A DNA stretch of 54,175 bases. It comes from Roseburia hominis (GTDB lineage Bacteria; Bacillota; Clostridia; Lachnospirales; Lachnospiraceae). Positions 32,326 to 41,057 of the stretch are shown here, piece by piece. The position numbers and the translations under genes are program-made. The notes under the pieces are model-generated. The model saw nothing but the letters and a program-made list of their open reading frames with translations, was not told where the DNA came from and made no database searches. The stretch is taken from positions 1-54,175 of the forward strand of contig NZ_JADYUI010000016.1 in the NCBI RefSeq assembly GCF_021531695.1, written 5' to 3'. The number at the start of each line of letters is the position of its first letter. The stretch's first letter is position 1.

Positions 32326-33052
32326 GAAGAAAAAAATAGAATTATTTATGGCGATTCTCCTTTTGGCAAGTGCATTTCTTCTGGCAAAGAAAGGAAGTGT
32401 GCTTACCGGGAACAGTAAAGCAAGAGAAAAAGAAATATGTATTGTGGTTGATGCAGGACATGGCGGAGATGATCCCGGAAAGATTGGGATTAATGATGCA
32501 TTGGAAAAAGATCTTAATTTATCAATTGCATTAAAGTTAAAGGATCTGCTCAAAAAAGAAGATATTAAAGTAGTTTTAACCAGAAAAGATAAGAATGGTC
32601 TGTATTCTGCTTCGGCTACCAATAAAAAAGTAGAAGATATGCGAAAGCGCTGCGATATCATCACAAAGACAATGCCGGTATTTACGGTAAGTATACACCA
32701 AAATAGTTATACGGAAGAATATGTAAACGGAGCACAGGTGTTTTACTTTGGTCAATCGAAGGAAGGAAAAGAGTTGGCGGAGACATTGCAGGCAAGCTTA
32801 AAAAGGAATCTGAATCCGGAGAATAACCGTGTGGCGAAGGCAAATGAGAGTTATTATCTTTTGAAAAAAACACCGACCCCTACTGTTATTGTTGAATGTG
32901 GATTTTTAAGTAACTCGAAGGAAGCAGAACTTTTGGCTACAGATGAATATCAGACGAAAGTCGCAGAAGCAATCCGCGATGGAATTATTGCATATCTGAG
33001 GGGAGAAACAATAGAAGAAGCAACAGAAAGTATAGAGAAAAGTACAGAATAA
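32324..33052 (+). CDS. N-acetylmuramoyl-L-alanine amidase, CwlD-like (Amidase_3)
   Basis: Zinc amidase that cleaves the bond between N-acetylmuramic acid and the peptide. Signal-anchor at the N-terminus (KKKIELFMAILLLASAFLLA), then the Amidase_3 core with VVDAGHGGDDPGK (zinc His), the EKDLNL Glu, SIHQNSY (second His) and VIVECGFLSN (catalytic Glu). The order and size resemble CwlD, which makes muramic-delta-lactam in spore cortex, but a vegetative role cannot be excluded. The start is uncertain: ATG 32306 lies in a terminator-like hairpin; TTG 32324, 8 bp after GTGGG, fits CwlD N-termini and is used here; ATG 32348 is another option. Confidence 0.88.
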   Translation: MKKKIELFMAILLLASAFLLAKKGSVLTGNSKAREKEICIVVDAGHGGDDPGKIGINDALEKDLNLSIALKLKDLLKKEDIKVVLTRKDKNGLYSASATNKKVEDMRKRCDIITKTMPVFTVSIHQNSYTEEYVNGAQVFYFGQSKEGKELAETLQASLKRNLNPENNRVAKANESYYLLKKTPTPTVIVECGFLSNSKEAELLATDEYQTKVAEAIRDGIIAYLRGETIEEATESIEKSTE

Positions 33053-33065
33053 GCACATAAAAAAA

Positions 33066-33131
33066 CATCTATGAACAGATGGAACTGACCGAAAGGGCAG
33101 CAATTAGAAAAACTGTTCACAGATGCTTTTT
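33066..33131. terminator. Bidirectional terminator between amidase and galM
   Basis: CATCTATGAACAG (33066-33078) and CTGTTCACAGATG (33113-33125) pair with one mismatch, with AAAAA before and TTTTT after, and AGCAC/GTGCT further out. Confidence 0.8.
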
Positions 33132-33138
33132 AAGTGCT

Positions 33139-34179
33139 CTATTTTATTACTGAAAAGTGATATAAAGTCTGGGATTTAAAGCTGTCGCCGCTTTTTAATA
33201 CAATAGACGGAAAATGAGCGATATTAATACCGTTTGGAAAATGCTGTGTTTCCAGACAAACACTGGTATAAGGCGCATAGGTCGCACCGTCTTTTCCTTT
33301 TTGATGCAATGTATAGCAGGCGCTGTACAACTGAAGTCCCGGCTGGTCGGTAAAGCAGGTCATGCGAATACCGCTTTCCTTGGACTGTAAAACAGCGGCT
33401 TCTCTGAAACCGGTTCCGTTCAATACGAAGTTATGGTCATAAGTGCCTCCCACTTTTAACTGGGCATCTTCCTTTTCGATATCAGCCCCGATTGTCTTTA
33501 AAGTGCGGAAATCAAAAGGGGTTCCTTCGACCGGAATATAATTTCCGGTAGGAATCTGAACATCATTTAATTCGGTAATCTCGTCTGCATCAATACGAAG
33601 CTCGTGGTTCAAAATAGTACCACTATTGTGACCATTTAAATTAAAGTAAGTGTGATTTGTCAGATTTATAATGGTATCTTCATCCGTCTGGGCCTCATAG
33701 GAAATAGATAATTCATTATCCTCGGACCAACTATAAATGACATTTAAAGTCAAAGTACCCGGATAACCCTCCTCACCGGCAGGTGAAACACGAGATAAAA
33801 TTAATTTATCGTTAGGGAACTTTGCACCCCAGATTCGGGTACCATACCCGGTCGGTCCGCCATGCAGATGATTGGAACCATTATTTTTTGCAAGGAAATA
33901 TTCTTTTCCGTTTAAAGAAAAATGAGCGTCGGCAATTCGATTTGCCACTCTGCCGACAACGGCACCAAGACTGGCATCGTCTTTTAAATATTCATCAAAA
34001 TTCAAAAGACCAAGTGCAACGTCAGTCAATACGCCGTTTTTATCAGGAACGCAGATACTCATGACACGACAGCCATAATCTAAAATCTCTACATAAGCGC
34101 CGGAACTGTTTTCCATATGATAAAGAGAAACAGGTTGTCCGTCCGGTGTTGTACCAAACGCTGTTTTCGATATTTTCAT
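33139..34179 (-). CDS. galM: Aldose 1-epimerase (mutarotase)
   Basis: Interconverts alpha and beta anomers of glucose or galactose. Seen: GRVANRIADAHFSLNGKEY, NHLHGGPTGYGTRIW (catalytic His region), NLTNHTYFNLNGH (second catalytic His) and VCLETQHFPNGINIAHFPS with the catalytic Glu. The start is placed at 34179 because GGAGGAGAAG stands right before it on the minus strand; 346 aa. A longer reading to 34359 would run into the divergent promoter. Convergent with the amidase gene and divergent from the Sua5 gene. Confidence 0.94.
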   Translation of the reverse strand: MKISKTAFGTTPDGQPVSLYHMENSSGAYVEILDYGCRVMSICVPDKNGVLTDVALGLLNFDEYLKDDASLGAVVGRVANRIADAHFSLNGKEYFLAKNNGSNHLHGGPTGYGTRIWGAKFPNDKLILSRVSPAGEEGYPGTLTLNVIYSWSEDNELSISYEAQTDEDTIINLTNHTYFNLNGHNSGTILNHELRIDADEITELNDVQIPTGNYIPVEGTPFDFRTLKTIGADIEKEDAQLKVGGTYDHNFVLNGTGFREAAVLQSKESGIRMTCFTDQPGLQLYSACYTLHQKGKDGATYAPYTSVCLETQHFPNGINIAHFPSIVLKSGDSFKSQTLYHFSVIK

Positions 34180-34304
34180 TTCTTCTCCTCCAAGAAAATT
34201 CACATTTACATTATTTGCAAAGGTAAATTTTCTATTGCTATATAATTTTATGTGTGAATGTTCACTGTGCCTATTATGACACACTTGTAGGAACATGGCA
34301 AGTC

Positions 34305-34332
34305 TTGCCTTATTTTTAGAAAGTGATATAAT
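34305..34332 (+). promoter_or_regulatory. SigA-type promoter of the sua5-upp operon
   Basis: TTGCCT (34305-34310) and TATAAT (34327-34332) at 16 bp, 33 bp before the Sua5 start. Confidence 0.72.
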
Positions 34333-34364
34333 ATCTAAAACACGATTGGAATGAGGCATATATT

Positions 34365-35372
34365 ATGGAAACAACAGTGGTACCGATTGACAGTGAACAA
34401 ATTTCGGAAGAAAAAATAGAAAAAGCAGCCTTACTTATTAAAAAGGGAGAGATTGTAGCATTTCCGACAGAGACGGTATATGGTCTTGGGGGAGATGCGT
34501 TAAATCCGGCAGCTTCCAGGAAAATTTATCAGGCAAAAGGGCGTTCTTTTACCAAACCACTGATTGTATTAATCGCTTCTATGGAAGACCTTGGACAGAT
34601 TGTTTCGGAGATACCGGAGAATGCCAGAAAGCTGGCAGAAGCATTTTGGCCGGGACCACTTACTATGGTATTAAAAAAGAGTGTTAAAGTTCCGTATGAA
34701 ACAGCAGGTGGAAAGGAAACAATTGCGGTTCGGATGACATCAAGTCCGATTGCAAGAGCTCTTACGATTGCGAGTGGAGGTTTTTTGACGGCACCCAGCG
34801 CAAATATTTCCGGAAAACCAAGCCCTACGTTGGCAGAGCATGTTTTAGGTGATTTGAATGGAAAGATACCGATGATTTTAGATGGCGGAGCCGGCGGCAG
34901 TGGGATTGAATCCACGATTATTGATTTGACGAAAGAAGAGCCGTTCATATTGCGGCAGGGTTATATTCCGATTGAGAAGATTACAGAAGTGATTGGTCCT
35001 GTGCAGGTCAAAGAGCAGAATACCGGAAAGCAATATGCACCAAAGGCCAAGCTTATTCTGGTGGATGGAGCACCGGAGCGTGTGGCAGAAAAAATTAATG
35101 AAATTGCGTCTGAACTGAAAAAAGAAGGAAAAAAAATTGGGATTATTGCTACGGATGAAACGGTAGCATTTTATCAGGCAGGAGAGGTAATAAGCCTTGG
35201 TTCAAGAACAGATGAAGATGAACTGGCAAGGCATTTATATCAGATTTTAAGAGAATTTGATCAAAGAGGTGTGGATCGAATTTATTCGGAAAATTTTAAG
35301 ACAGAGGGAATTGGACAGGTCGTTGCAGATAGATTACGAAAAGCTGCAGGAAATCAGGTCATATATGTATAA
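34365..35372 (+). CDS. Threonylcarbamoyl-AMP synthase (Sua5/YciO/YrdC/YwlC)
   Basis: Makes L-threonylcarbamoyl-AMP for the t6A37 modification of ANN-decoding tRNAs. The YrdC domain (residues about 20-205) shows AFPTETVYGLGGDA, KGRSFTKPLIVLI, FWPGPLTMVL, VRMTSSPIAR and LTAPSANISGKPSPT. A Sua5 C-terminal domain follows (about 235-335; YAPKAKLILVDG is the linker motif). The following LMW-PTP-like gene and upp reproduce the Bacillus ywlC-ywlE-upp neighbourhood. Confidence 0.94.
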   Translation: METTVVPIDSEQISEEKIEKAALLIKKGEIVAFPTETVYGLGGDALNPAASRKIYQAKGRSFTKPLIVLIASMEDLGQIVSEIPENARKLAEAFWPGPLTMVLKKSVKVPYETAGGKETIAVRMTSSPIARALTIASGGFLTAPSANISGKPSPTLAEHVLGDLNGKIPMILDGGAGGSGIESTIIDLTKEEPFILRQGYIPIEKITEVIGPVQVKEQNTGKQYAPKAKLILVDGAPERVAEKINEIASELKKEGKKIGIIATDETVAFYQAGEVISLGSRTDEDELARHLYQILREFDQRGVDRIYSENFKTEGIGQVVADRLRKAAGNQVIYV

Positions 35373-35382
35373 GGAGGGTTTT

Positions 35383-35847
35383 ATGAAGATATACGATCGT
35401 ATTATCTTTGTGGCAGGAAGCGGAACCTGCCGTGCACCAATGGCGGCGGCAATTATGCAGGATTGTGCAATGAAATACCCGGCAGAGATTTTGGCGCGTG
35501 GATTAGTGGTACTCTTTCCGGAACCGTTAAATCAAAAAGCGGAAGCAGTTATGATAAGCAATGGTATTATGCTTGAAGATTATACCAGTACGGAATTGAC
35601 GAATGATGATATTACGGAAAATACGCTTGTACTTGTGATGGAACAGGCGCATCGCAAAAAAGTGCTGGAGAATTTTGAAAACGCATCAGAGGAAAATGTT
35701 TATGTGTTAACAGATTATGTAGGGGATGAATTGGAAATCATGAATCCATATGGAGGAACGTTACAGTCCTATGGTTTGTGTTATGAGACGCTTAGGCAGA
35801 CAATAAAAAAACTTGTGCAAAAACTGAATGGAAACGAAGGAGAATAA
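35383..35847 (+). CDS. Low-molecular-weight protein-tyrosine phosphatase homologue lacking catalytic residues
   Basis: 154 aa with the YwlE/LMW-PTP fold. The P-loop reads [12 protein letters not shown] (residues 10-21); the usual form is VCxGNxCRSPMA, so the nucleophilic Cys is Ala11 while Cys16 and Arg17 of the loop remain. The general-acid DPFG motif is NPYG (N121-P122). Both chemical residues are thus replaced and phosphatase activity is not expected; phosphate or phosphoprotein binding may remain. AAGGAGGG before ATG 35383 fixes the start. The reading frame is intact and its genomic place is that of the arginine phosphatase gene ywlE, so it is a maintained variant rather than a decayed gene. 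Confidence 0.85.
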   Translation: MKIYDRIIFVAGSGTCRAPMAAAIMQDCAMKYPAEILARGLVVLFPEPLNQKAEAVMISNGIMLEDYTSTELTNDDITENTLVLVMEQAHRKKVLENFENASEENVYVLTDYVGDELEIMNPYGGTLQSYGLCYETLRQTIKKLVQKLNGNEGE

Positions 35848-35848
35848 G

Positions 35849-36478
35849 ATGGCAAAGACAGTAATCATGGATCATCCGTTGATTCAGCATAAAATCGGAG
35901 TTTTAAGACGAGAAGAAACAGGTACAAAAGATTTTCGTATTTTAATCAGTGAAATTGCAATGCTTATGTGCTATGAGGCAACCAGAGATTTGGAATTAGA
36001 GGATGTTGAGATTACGACACCAATTTGCAAAACCACTGTAAAGGAGTTAAAAGGTAAGAAACTTGCAGTAATTCCGATTTTAAGGGCAGGTCTTGGAATG
36101 GTGGATGGTATGCTTACCATGATTCCTGCAGCCAAAGTAGGTCATATTGGTCTGTATCGGGATCCTGGCACATTAAAACCGGTAGAATATTATTGCAAGC
36201 TTCCGGAGGACTGTGATTCCCGTGAAGTCTTTGTGGTAGATCCAATGCTTGCTACCGGAGGTTCCTCCATCGCAGCGATTCAGATGTTAAAGGATAAGGG
36301 AGTAAAGAATATTCGTTTTATGTGTATCATTGCAGCGCCGGAAGGAGTAAAGGCAATGCAGGAGGCACATCCGGATGTTGAGCTTTATATTGGAGCATTA
36401 GATGAACATTTAAACGAGCATGGTTATATTGTTCCGGGACTTGGTGATGCGGGAGACCGTATTTTCGGAACAAAATAA
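35849..36478 (+). CDS. upp: Uracil phosphoribosyltransferase
   Basis: Converts uracil and PRPP to [15 protein letters not shown], the PRPP loop [17 protein letters not shown] and [16 protein letters not shown] at the C-terminus are diagnostic. ATG 35849 has GAAGGAG in front and gives 209 aa, the normal size. Translated from the same mRNA as the preceding gene (1-bp gap). Confidence 0.97.
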   Translation: MAKTVIMDHPLIQHKIGVLRREETGTKDFRILISEIAMLMCYEATRDLELEDVEITTPICKTTVKELKGKKLAVIPILRAGLGMVDGMLTMIPAAKVGHIGLYRDPGTLKPVEYYCKLPEDCDSREVFVVDPMLATGGSSIAAIQMLKDKGVKNIRFMCIIAAPEGVKAMQEAHPDVELYIGALDEHLNEHGYIVPGLGDAGDRIFGTK

Positions 36479-36489
36479 GTATAAATAGA

Positions 36490-36990
36490 ATGGAGAGAAA
36501 AGTGTTGGGCGATAAAAGGACAGATTACATCAGTTGGGATGAGTATTTCATGGGCGTTGCCATGCTATCCGGTATGCGTTCCAAAGATCCTCACACGCAG
36601 GTGGGTGCCTGTATTGTCAGTGAGGATAATAAAATTTTATCCATGGGTTACAATGGATTTCCAAAGGGGTGCTCTGATGACGAGTTCCCGTGGGCGAGAG
36701 AAGGAGAACCATTAAATAATAAATATTTTTATACCACGCATAGTGAATTGAATGCGATTTTGAATTATCGTGGAGGCAGCTTAGAGGGGGCGAAACTATA
36801 CGTTACACTTTTTCCCTGCAATGAGTGTGCAAAAGCAATCATTCAGGCAGGAATAAAAACGATTGTGTATGGTGATGACAAATATGAACATACTCCATCT
36901 GTTTTGGCATCCAAGCGAATGCTGGATGCGGCGGGGGTGAGGTATTACCGCTATACAAAGACAGGCAGAGAAATCACAATTTCATTGTAG
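36490..36990 (+). CDS. Deoxycytidylate (dCMP) deaminase, ComEB-like
   Basis: Zinc-dependent deaminase making dUMP for thymidylate synthesis. TTHSELNAIL supplies the HxE ligand and proton shuttle, and LFPCNECAKAII gives PCxxC. SKDPHTQVGACIV is the dCMP-deaminase substrate loop. ATG 36490 gives 166 aa but lacks a ribosome site; GGAGAG at 36492-36497 would suit TTG 36505, where homologues begin, so the first five residues are doubtful. End of the sua5-upp operon. Confidence 0.92.
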   Translation: MERKVLGDKRTDYISWDEYFMGVAMLSGMRSKDPHTQVGACIVSEDNKILSMGYNGFPKGCSDDEFPWAREGEPLNNKYFYTTHSELNAILNYRGGSLEGAKLYVTLFPCNECAKAIIQAGIKTIVYGDDKYEHTPSVLASKRMLDAAGVRYYRYTKTGREITISL

Positions 36991-37008
36991 AATATCTTTT
37001 AGAAACAG

Positions 37009-37033
37009 GCAGTTCGGTAGAGCTGCTTTTTTT
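37009..37033 (+). terminator. Rho-independent terminator after the dCMP deaminase gene
   Basis: GCAGTTC (37009-37015) pairs with GAGCTGC (37020-37026), GGTA loop, seven T after. Confidence 0.88.
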
Positions 37034-37226
37034 GTTGTAGGAAATTTTTCAAAAATTCCTATATAAAAAGTACTTTGTGCAACAATGTACAGCTCGCATA
37101 CTTTTGTTCTTTATATTTAAATTTTACCGTAATTTGACAAAAACTTTAGCTGGATATGATAGTTGACCAGGAAAGTATGATGATAAAATGACGGAGTTAA
37201 AAATAAATGAAATGAGGAGAAATACA
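37034..37226 (+). promoter_or_regulatory. Upstream region of the PotABCD-like operon
   Basis: A GGAAATTTT/AAAATTCC inverted repeat lies at about 37040-37059. TTGACA (37134-37139) and TATGAT (37155-37160) are 15 bp apart, short of the ideal spacing, so the promoter may depend on an activator. No known riboswitch recognised. GAGGAG lies 7 bp before ATG 37227. Confidence 0.45.
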
Positions 37227-38330
37227 ATGAAAAAAAGAATGTTAGTATTGGTTCTTGCAATGGGAATACTTACAACCGGTATATTTTCGGGTTGTGGACA
37301 GAAAGCCCAGACAGAAAGTGTGGATCTTACAACCGTAGATCTGGAAACGATTGAAGAGAAAGCAAAAGAGGAAGGCGAAATTGCTTCTGTCGGAATGCCG
37401 GATGATTGGGCAAACTGGAAAAGCAGTTGGGAGACGATTACAAGTACCTATGGACTTGAGCATGAAGATACAGATATGAGTTCTGCGGAAGAACTTTCTA
37501 TGTTTGAAAATGAAAAAGATGCACCAACGAAAGATATCGGAGATGTGGGACAGGCATTTGGAAAAACCGCGGTAGAAATGGGTGTTGTTCAGCCATATAA
37601 GGCATCTACATGGGATTCTATTCCGGATTGGGCAAAAGATCCGGACGGAAACTGGACCATTTCCTATGTAGGAACAATGAGTAGTATGGTAAATCAGGAT
37701 AAGGTTCCGGAGACAATTGATTCCTGGGAAGCATTAAAAAACAGTAATGCGAAGGTTACCGTTGGTGATGTAGTGCGCGCAGCCTCTTCTCAAATGGCTG
37801 TTCTATCCTGTGCCTATGCATTAGGTGGTGATATGGATAATCTGGATCCGGCATTTGAGTATTTTAAGGAATTGGCAGAAGAAGGAAGACTGGATACGGC
37901 AGAATTTAGCCAGGAAAGAATGAACCGAGGAGAAATTGAAGTTATGTTAACCTGGGATTATCTGACCTTACAGTATCGTGATCTTACCTTGGCAACGAAT
38001 CCGGAGCAGAATATTGAATGTCATGTTATGAGAGATGGTGCATTGCAGTCCGGTTATTGTCTGGTGATTAACAAATATGCACCGCATCCATATGCAGCAG
38101 CACAGACCGTAGAGTATATGTTAAGTGATGAAGGACAGATTGACCGTGCAAGGGGATATGCAAGACCGATTCGCTCGGATGTAGAATTGCCGGAGGATCT
38201 GAAAGCGAAGATGATTGCTGATGAAGAGTACGAAAATGCAATTCCGCTTACAGACACCGAGGCACTTACGGAAACTTGTACACAGATTGCAGAACGTTGG
38301 GAAGAAGAAATTGTTCCGTTAATGGAGTAA
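37227..38330 (+). CDS. ABC transporter substrate-binding lipoprotein (PotD/AfuA-like)
   Basis: Signal peptide with lipobox FSGC (C23), then a class II periplasmic-type binding protein: EGEIASVGMPDDWANW, TWDSIPDWAKDPDGNWTISYVGT, SWEALKNSNAKVTVGDV and HVMRDGALQSGYCLVINKYAPHP. The fold matches spermidine/iron/phosphonate-type binding proteins; the ligand is not readable. ATG 37227 is chosen for its GAGGAG site; 367 aa. With two permeases, an ATPase and a PHP hydrolase behind it the set is complete, and the ligand may be a phosphorylated compound. Confidence 0.88.
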   Translation: MKKRMLVLVLAMGILTTGIFSGCGQKAQTESVDLTTVDLETIEEKAKEEGEIASVGMPDDWANWKSSWETITSTYGLEHEDTDMSSAEELSMFENEKDAPTKDIGDVGQAFGKTAVEMGVVQPYKASTWDSIPDWAKDPDGNWTISYVGTMSSMVNQDKVPETIDSWEALKNSNAKVTVGDVVRAASSQMAVLSCAYALGGDMDNLDPAFEYFKELAEEGRLDTAEFSQERMNRGEIEVMLTWDYLTLQYRDLTLATNPEQNIECHVMRDGALQSGYCLVINKYAPHPYAAAQTVEYMLSDEGQIDRARGYARPIRSDVELPEDLKAKMIADEEYENAIPLTDTEALTETCTQIAERWEEEIVPLME

Positions 38331-38344
38331 GGGTTGGTGCAAAT

Positions 38345-39196
38345 ATGGAGTATTTGAAAAAAAACGGGAAAAAGCTTTGCTTTTTCCTTCCCTTTTTATT
38401 ACTGGTTATCTTATTTTTACTGGTGCCGTTTGTCAGTATGGTGAAACAAAGTTTTACAGGCTCGGATGGTGGTTTTAGCATTGCCTGTTTTCAGGAAATC
38501 TTTACAAAAACAGTGTATTTGAAAGCAATCAAAAACAGTATCTGGATTTCGATTTGGGCTACCGTAGCGGGACTGATTGTTGATTTTTTTCTGGCGCTTT
38601 CTTTAACTAAGGCAACGAAGCGAAAAAAGAACTGGTATTTGTCATTACTAAATTTAACATCAACTTTTGCCGGACTTCCGCTTACGTTGTCATTTATTAC
38701 AATTCTTGGAACTGCCGGTGTTTTTGTTTTGATTAGTCAGAAAATCGGTTTTTCTGCATTGGCAAATTATAATTTGTATTCCTTGAACGGAATGTTCATT
38801 ATTTATTTGTATTTCCAAATTCCTATGGGAACGCTGCTTTTAATTCCGGCATTTGAAGAGGTGAAAAAAGAGTGGAGAGAGGCAGCAGTTCTTATGAACT
38901 GTAGTCCAATTCGTTTCTGGTGTAAAATTGGAATACCTGTTATGATGCCGGCAATTATGGGAACTACGGGAATGTTGTTTGCCAATGCACTTACTGCTTA
39001 TACAACACCATATCTTCTGGTCAATAATAGTATTGCTTTATTGCCAATAAAAATTGCAGATATGTTTGTTGGAGATGTAAGACAGAGACCGGAACTTGGA
39101 AGTGCACTTTCACTTGTTATGTTAGGTATTATTGTCCTTGTGCTTGGCATTACGAATTTGATAAAAAGAAAATTTGAAAAGGGGCAAAGTAAATGA
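38345..39196 (+). CDS. ABC transporter permease (PotB-like)
   Basis: Six-helix membrane subunit, 283 aa. KEWREAAVLMNCSPIRFWCKIGIPV is the ATPase docking loop (EAA type). The ATG at 38345 is preferred over an in-frame ATG at 38276, which lies inside the binding-protein gene. Overlaps the next permease by four bases. Confidence 0.9.
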   Translation: MEYLKKNGKKLCFFLPFLLLVILFLLVPFVSMVKQSFTGSDGGFSIACFQEIFTKTVYLKAIKNSIWISIWATVAGLIVDFFLALSLTKATKRKKNWYLSLLNLTSTFAGLPLTLSFITILGTAGVFVLISQKIGFSALANYNLYSLNGMFIIYLYFQIPMGTLLLIPAFEEVKKEWREAAVLMNCSPIRFWCKIGIPVMMPAIMGTTGMLFANALTAYTTPYLLVNNSIALLPIKIADMFVGDVRQRPELGSALSLVMLGIIVLVLGITNLIKRKFEKGQSK

Positions 39197-39996
39197 AGAA
39201 AAAGAATTTGATAGGCAATGTTTGGGAATTTATAATTGCCCTGTTTTTAATCCTTCCGCTTGTGGTAACGTTTATTTATTCTTTTGCAGGGCGTTGGATT
39301 TCTATTTTACCGGAAAATTTAACATTTGATTTTTATAAGGAAAAATTTTCGGATGGTCAGTTTTTTGCCGGTATTTTGAGAGGTATTTTTGCATCGGCAG
39401 TTCCTGTTATTCTTACCAATGTATTTGTGTTACTGGCATTGTTTGCTGTTATTGTATATTTTCCGAAAGTGGAAAAATACATGCAGCTATGCTGTATCAT
39501 CCCCACAACAATTAACGGAATTATTCTTGCAACGTCTATTCTTTCAACATATGCGGGCAGCAATACGATTTTTTCCAACCGTATTATTATGCTGATTTGT
39601 GCGTATTGCATTTTTTGTTTGCCGCTCACCTATCAGGGAATCCGTAACAGTTTATATGCTGTTAATACCAAACGACTGTTGGAAGCAGCTTCTATTTTGG
39701 GAGCAGGAGAATTTTACGGATTCGTGCGGATTATTGTTCCGGCAGTCTTACCGGGACTTGTAAATACGGCACTTACTACCTTTGCAGGATTATTTGGAGA
39801 TTTTGCAATAATAAAAATCATTGCAGCTTCTCAATTTGAAACAGCTCAGACGTATCTGTATAAAAACAGGAATACAGATATTCAGGCGTTTAGTGCAGGC
39901 GTAGTAATATTGCTGGTACTTACAATGGTAATTAATCTGATTGTGCATAAAAATGCCGCGAAGGATAGCAAGCGTAGAAAAGAGGAAAATGTATGA
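39193..39996 (+). CDS. ABC transporter permease (PotC-like)
   Basis: Second membrane subunit, 267 aa, with the docking loop KRLLEAASILGAGEFYGFVRIIVP. Start and stop both overlap the neighbouring genes by four bases (ATGA), so the three are translated together. Confidence 0.9.
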   Translation: MKKKNLIGNVWEFIIALFLILPLVVTFIYSFAGRWISILPENLTFDFYKEKFSDGQFFAGILRGIFASAVPVILTNVFVLLALFAVIVYFPKVEKYMQLCCIIPTTINGIILATSILSTYAGSNTIFSNRIIMLICAYCIFCLPLTYQGIRNSLYAVNTKRLLEAASILGAGEFYGFVRIIVPAVLPGLVNTALTTFAGLFGDFAIIKIIAASQFETAQTYLYKNRNTDIQAFSAGVVILLVLTMVINLIVHKNAAKDSKRRKEENV

Positions 39997-41006
39997 GCTA
40001 TATTGAATTTAAAAATGTGAAAAAATCTTTTGAAGATACAGAAGTATTAAAAGGGATTTCACTTTCCATAGAAAAGGGAGAATTTATCAGTCTGCTTGGA
40101 CCATCAGGGTGCGGAAAGTCAACATTGTTAAGATGCTTGTCCGGTCTGGAAGAGGTAACAGAGGGCTCTTTTATTTTAGATGGAAGGGATATCACAAAGG
40201 ATGCACCACAGAAAAGAAATATTGGAATGGTATTTCAGCAGTATTCCTTGTTCCCGAATATGAACGTTGAACAGAATCTTGCATTCGGACTGGAAATAAA
40301 GAAAGTGCCAAAAGAGCAGATAAAAAAAGAAGTACAGAGTGCATTGGAAATGGTAGGACTTTTAGATAAAAAGAAGGCATATCCTGCAAATTTATCAGGA
40401 GGTCAGCAACAGCGTGTGGCATTGGCGAGAGCAATTGTGTCGAAGCCTAAAGTGCTGCTTTTGGATGAACCACTCAGTGCGATTGATGCAAAATTGCGAA
40501 AAAATCTTCAGATTGAAATTCGCAGAATCCAAAAGGAACTAAACATTACGACAATCTTTGTCACACATGATCAGGATGAAGCAATGCTGATGTCAGATCG
40601 TGTATGTCTTTTAAATGAAGGAAAGATTGAGCAGGTAGGAAGTCCGGTAGAAATTTATACGAATCCAAAGACAAAGTTTGCGGCAGGATTTATCGGACAT
40701 TATAATGTGCTGGATGCAGATGAGTTTTATCGGGCATTCCGGGATGAAAAGACAAAGAAATCAGCAATAGCCATTCGTCCGGAAACAATACAGATATCGT
40801 TGGAAAAACAGAATCATGAAAATTCATATGAAGTACAGGGAAAAATAATAGAAAGCCGTTCCGTGGGAAGCGTATTGCGTTATCATGTAGATTTAAATGG
40901 AATCAATGTGCGTGTGGATACGTTATTTCGCAGTTTTTCTTTATTTGAAAATGGACAGGATGTCTGGGTTTCCTTGGAAAAGCGCAATTGTCTGGAATTA
41001 ATCTAA
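39993..41006 (+). CDS. ABC transporter ATP-binding protein (PotA-like)
   Basis: ATPase of the importer, 337 aa. Walker A GPSGCGKST, Q-loop VFQQYSLFP, signature LSGGQQQR, Walker B LLLDEPLSAID and the switch His in VTHDQDEA are intact. A C-terminal TOBE-like domain begins near residue 245 (AIRPETIQISLE). PotA/FbpC/PhnT-type importers share this architecture, so it does not decide the ligand. Confidence 0.93.
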   Translation: MSYIEFKNVKKSFEDTEVLKGISLSIEKGEFISLLGPSGCGKSTLLRCLSGLEEVTEGSFILDGRDITKDAPQKRNIGMVFQQYSLFPNMNVEQNLAFGLEIKKVPKEQIKKEVQSALEMVGLLDKKKAYPANLSGGQQQRVALARAIVSKPKVLLLDEPLSAIDAKLRKNLQIEIRRIQKELNITTIFVTHDQDEAMLMSDRVCLLNEGKIEQVGSPVEIYTNPKTKFAAGFIGHYNVLDADEFYRAFRDEKTKKSAIAIRPETIQISLEKQNHENSYEVQGKIIESRSVGSVLRYHVDLNGINVRVDTLFRSFSLFENGQDVWVSLEKRNCLELI

Positions 41007-41057
41007 GGTTTTTTGGATTAACAGAAATATAATCAAAATAAGAGGAGGAAAAGCAGG

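Noticed and set aside
33180-34100. Plus-strand reading frames opposite galM
   Set aside because: They are shadows of the clearly conserved galM on the minus strand.
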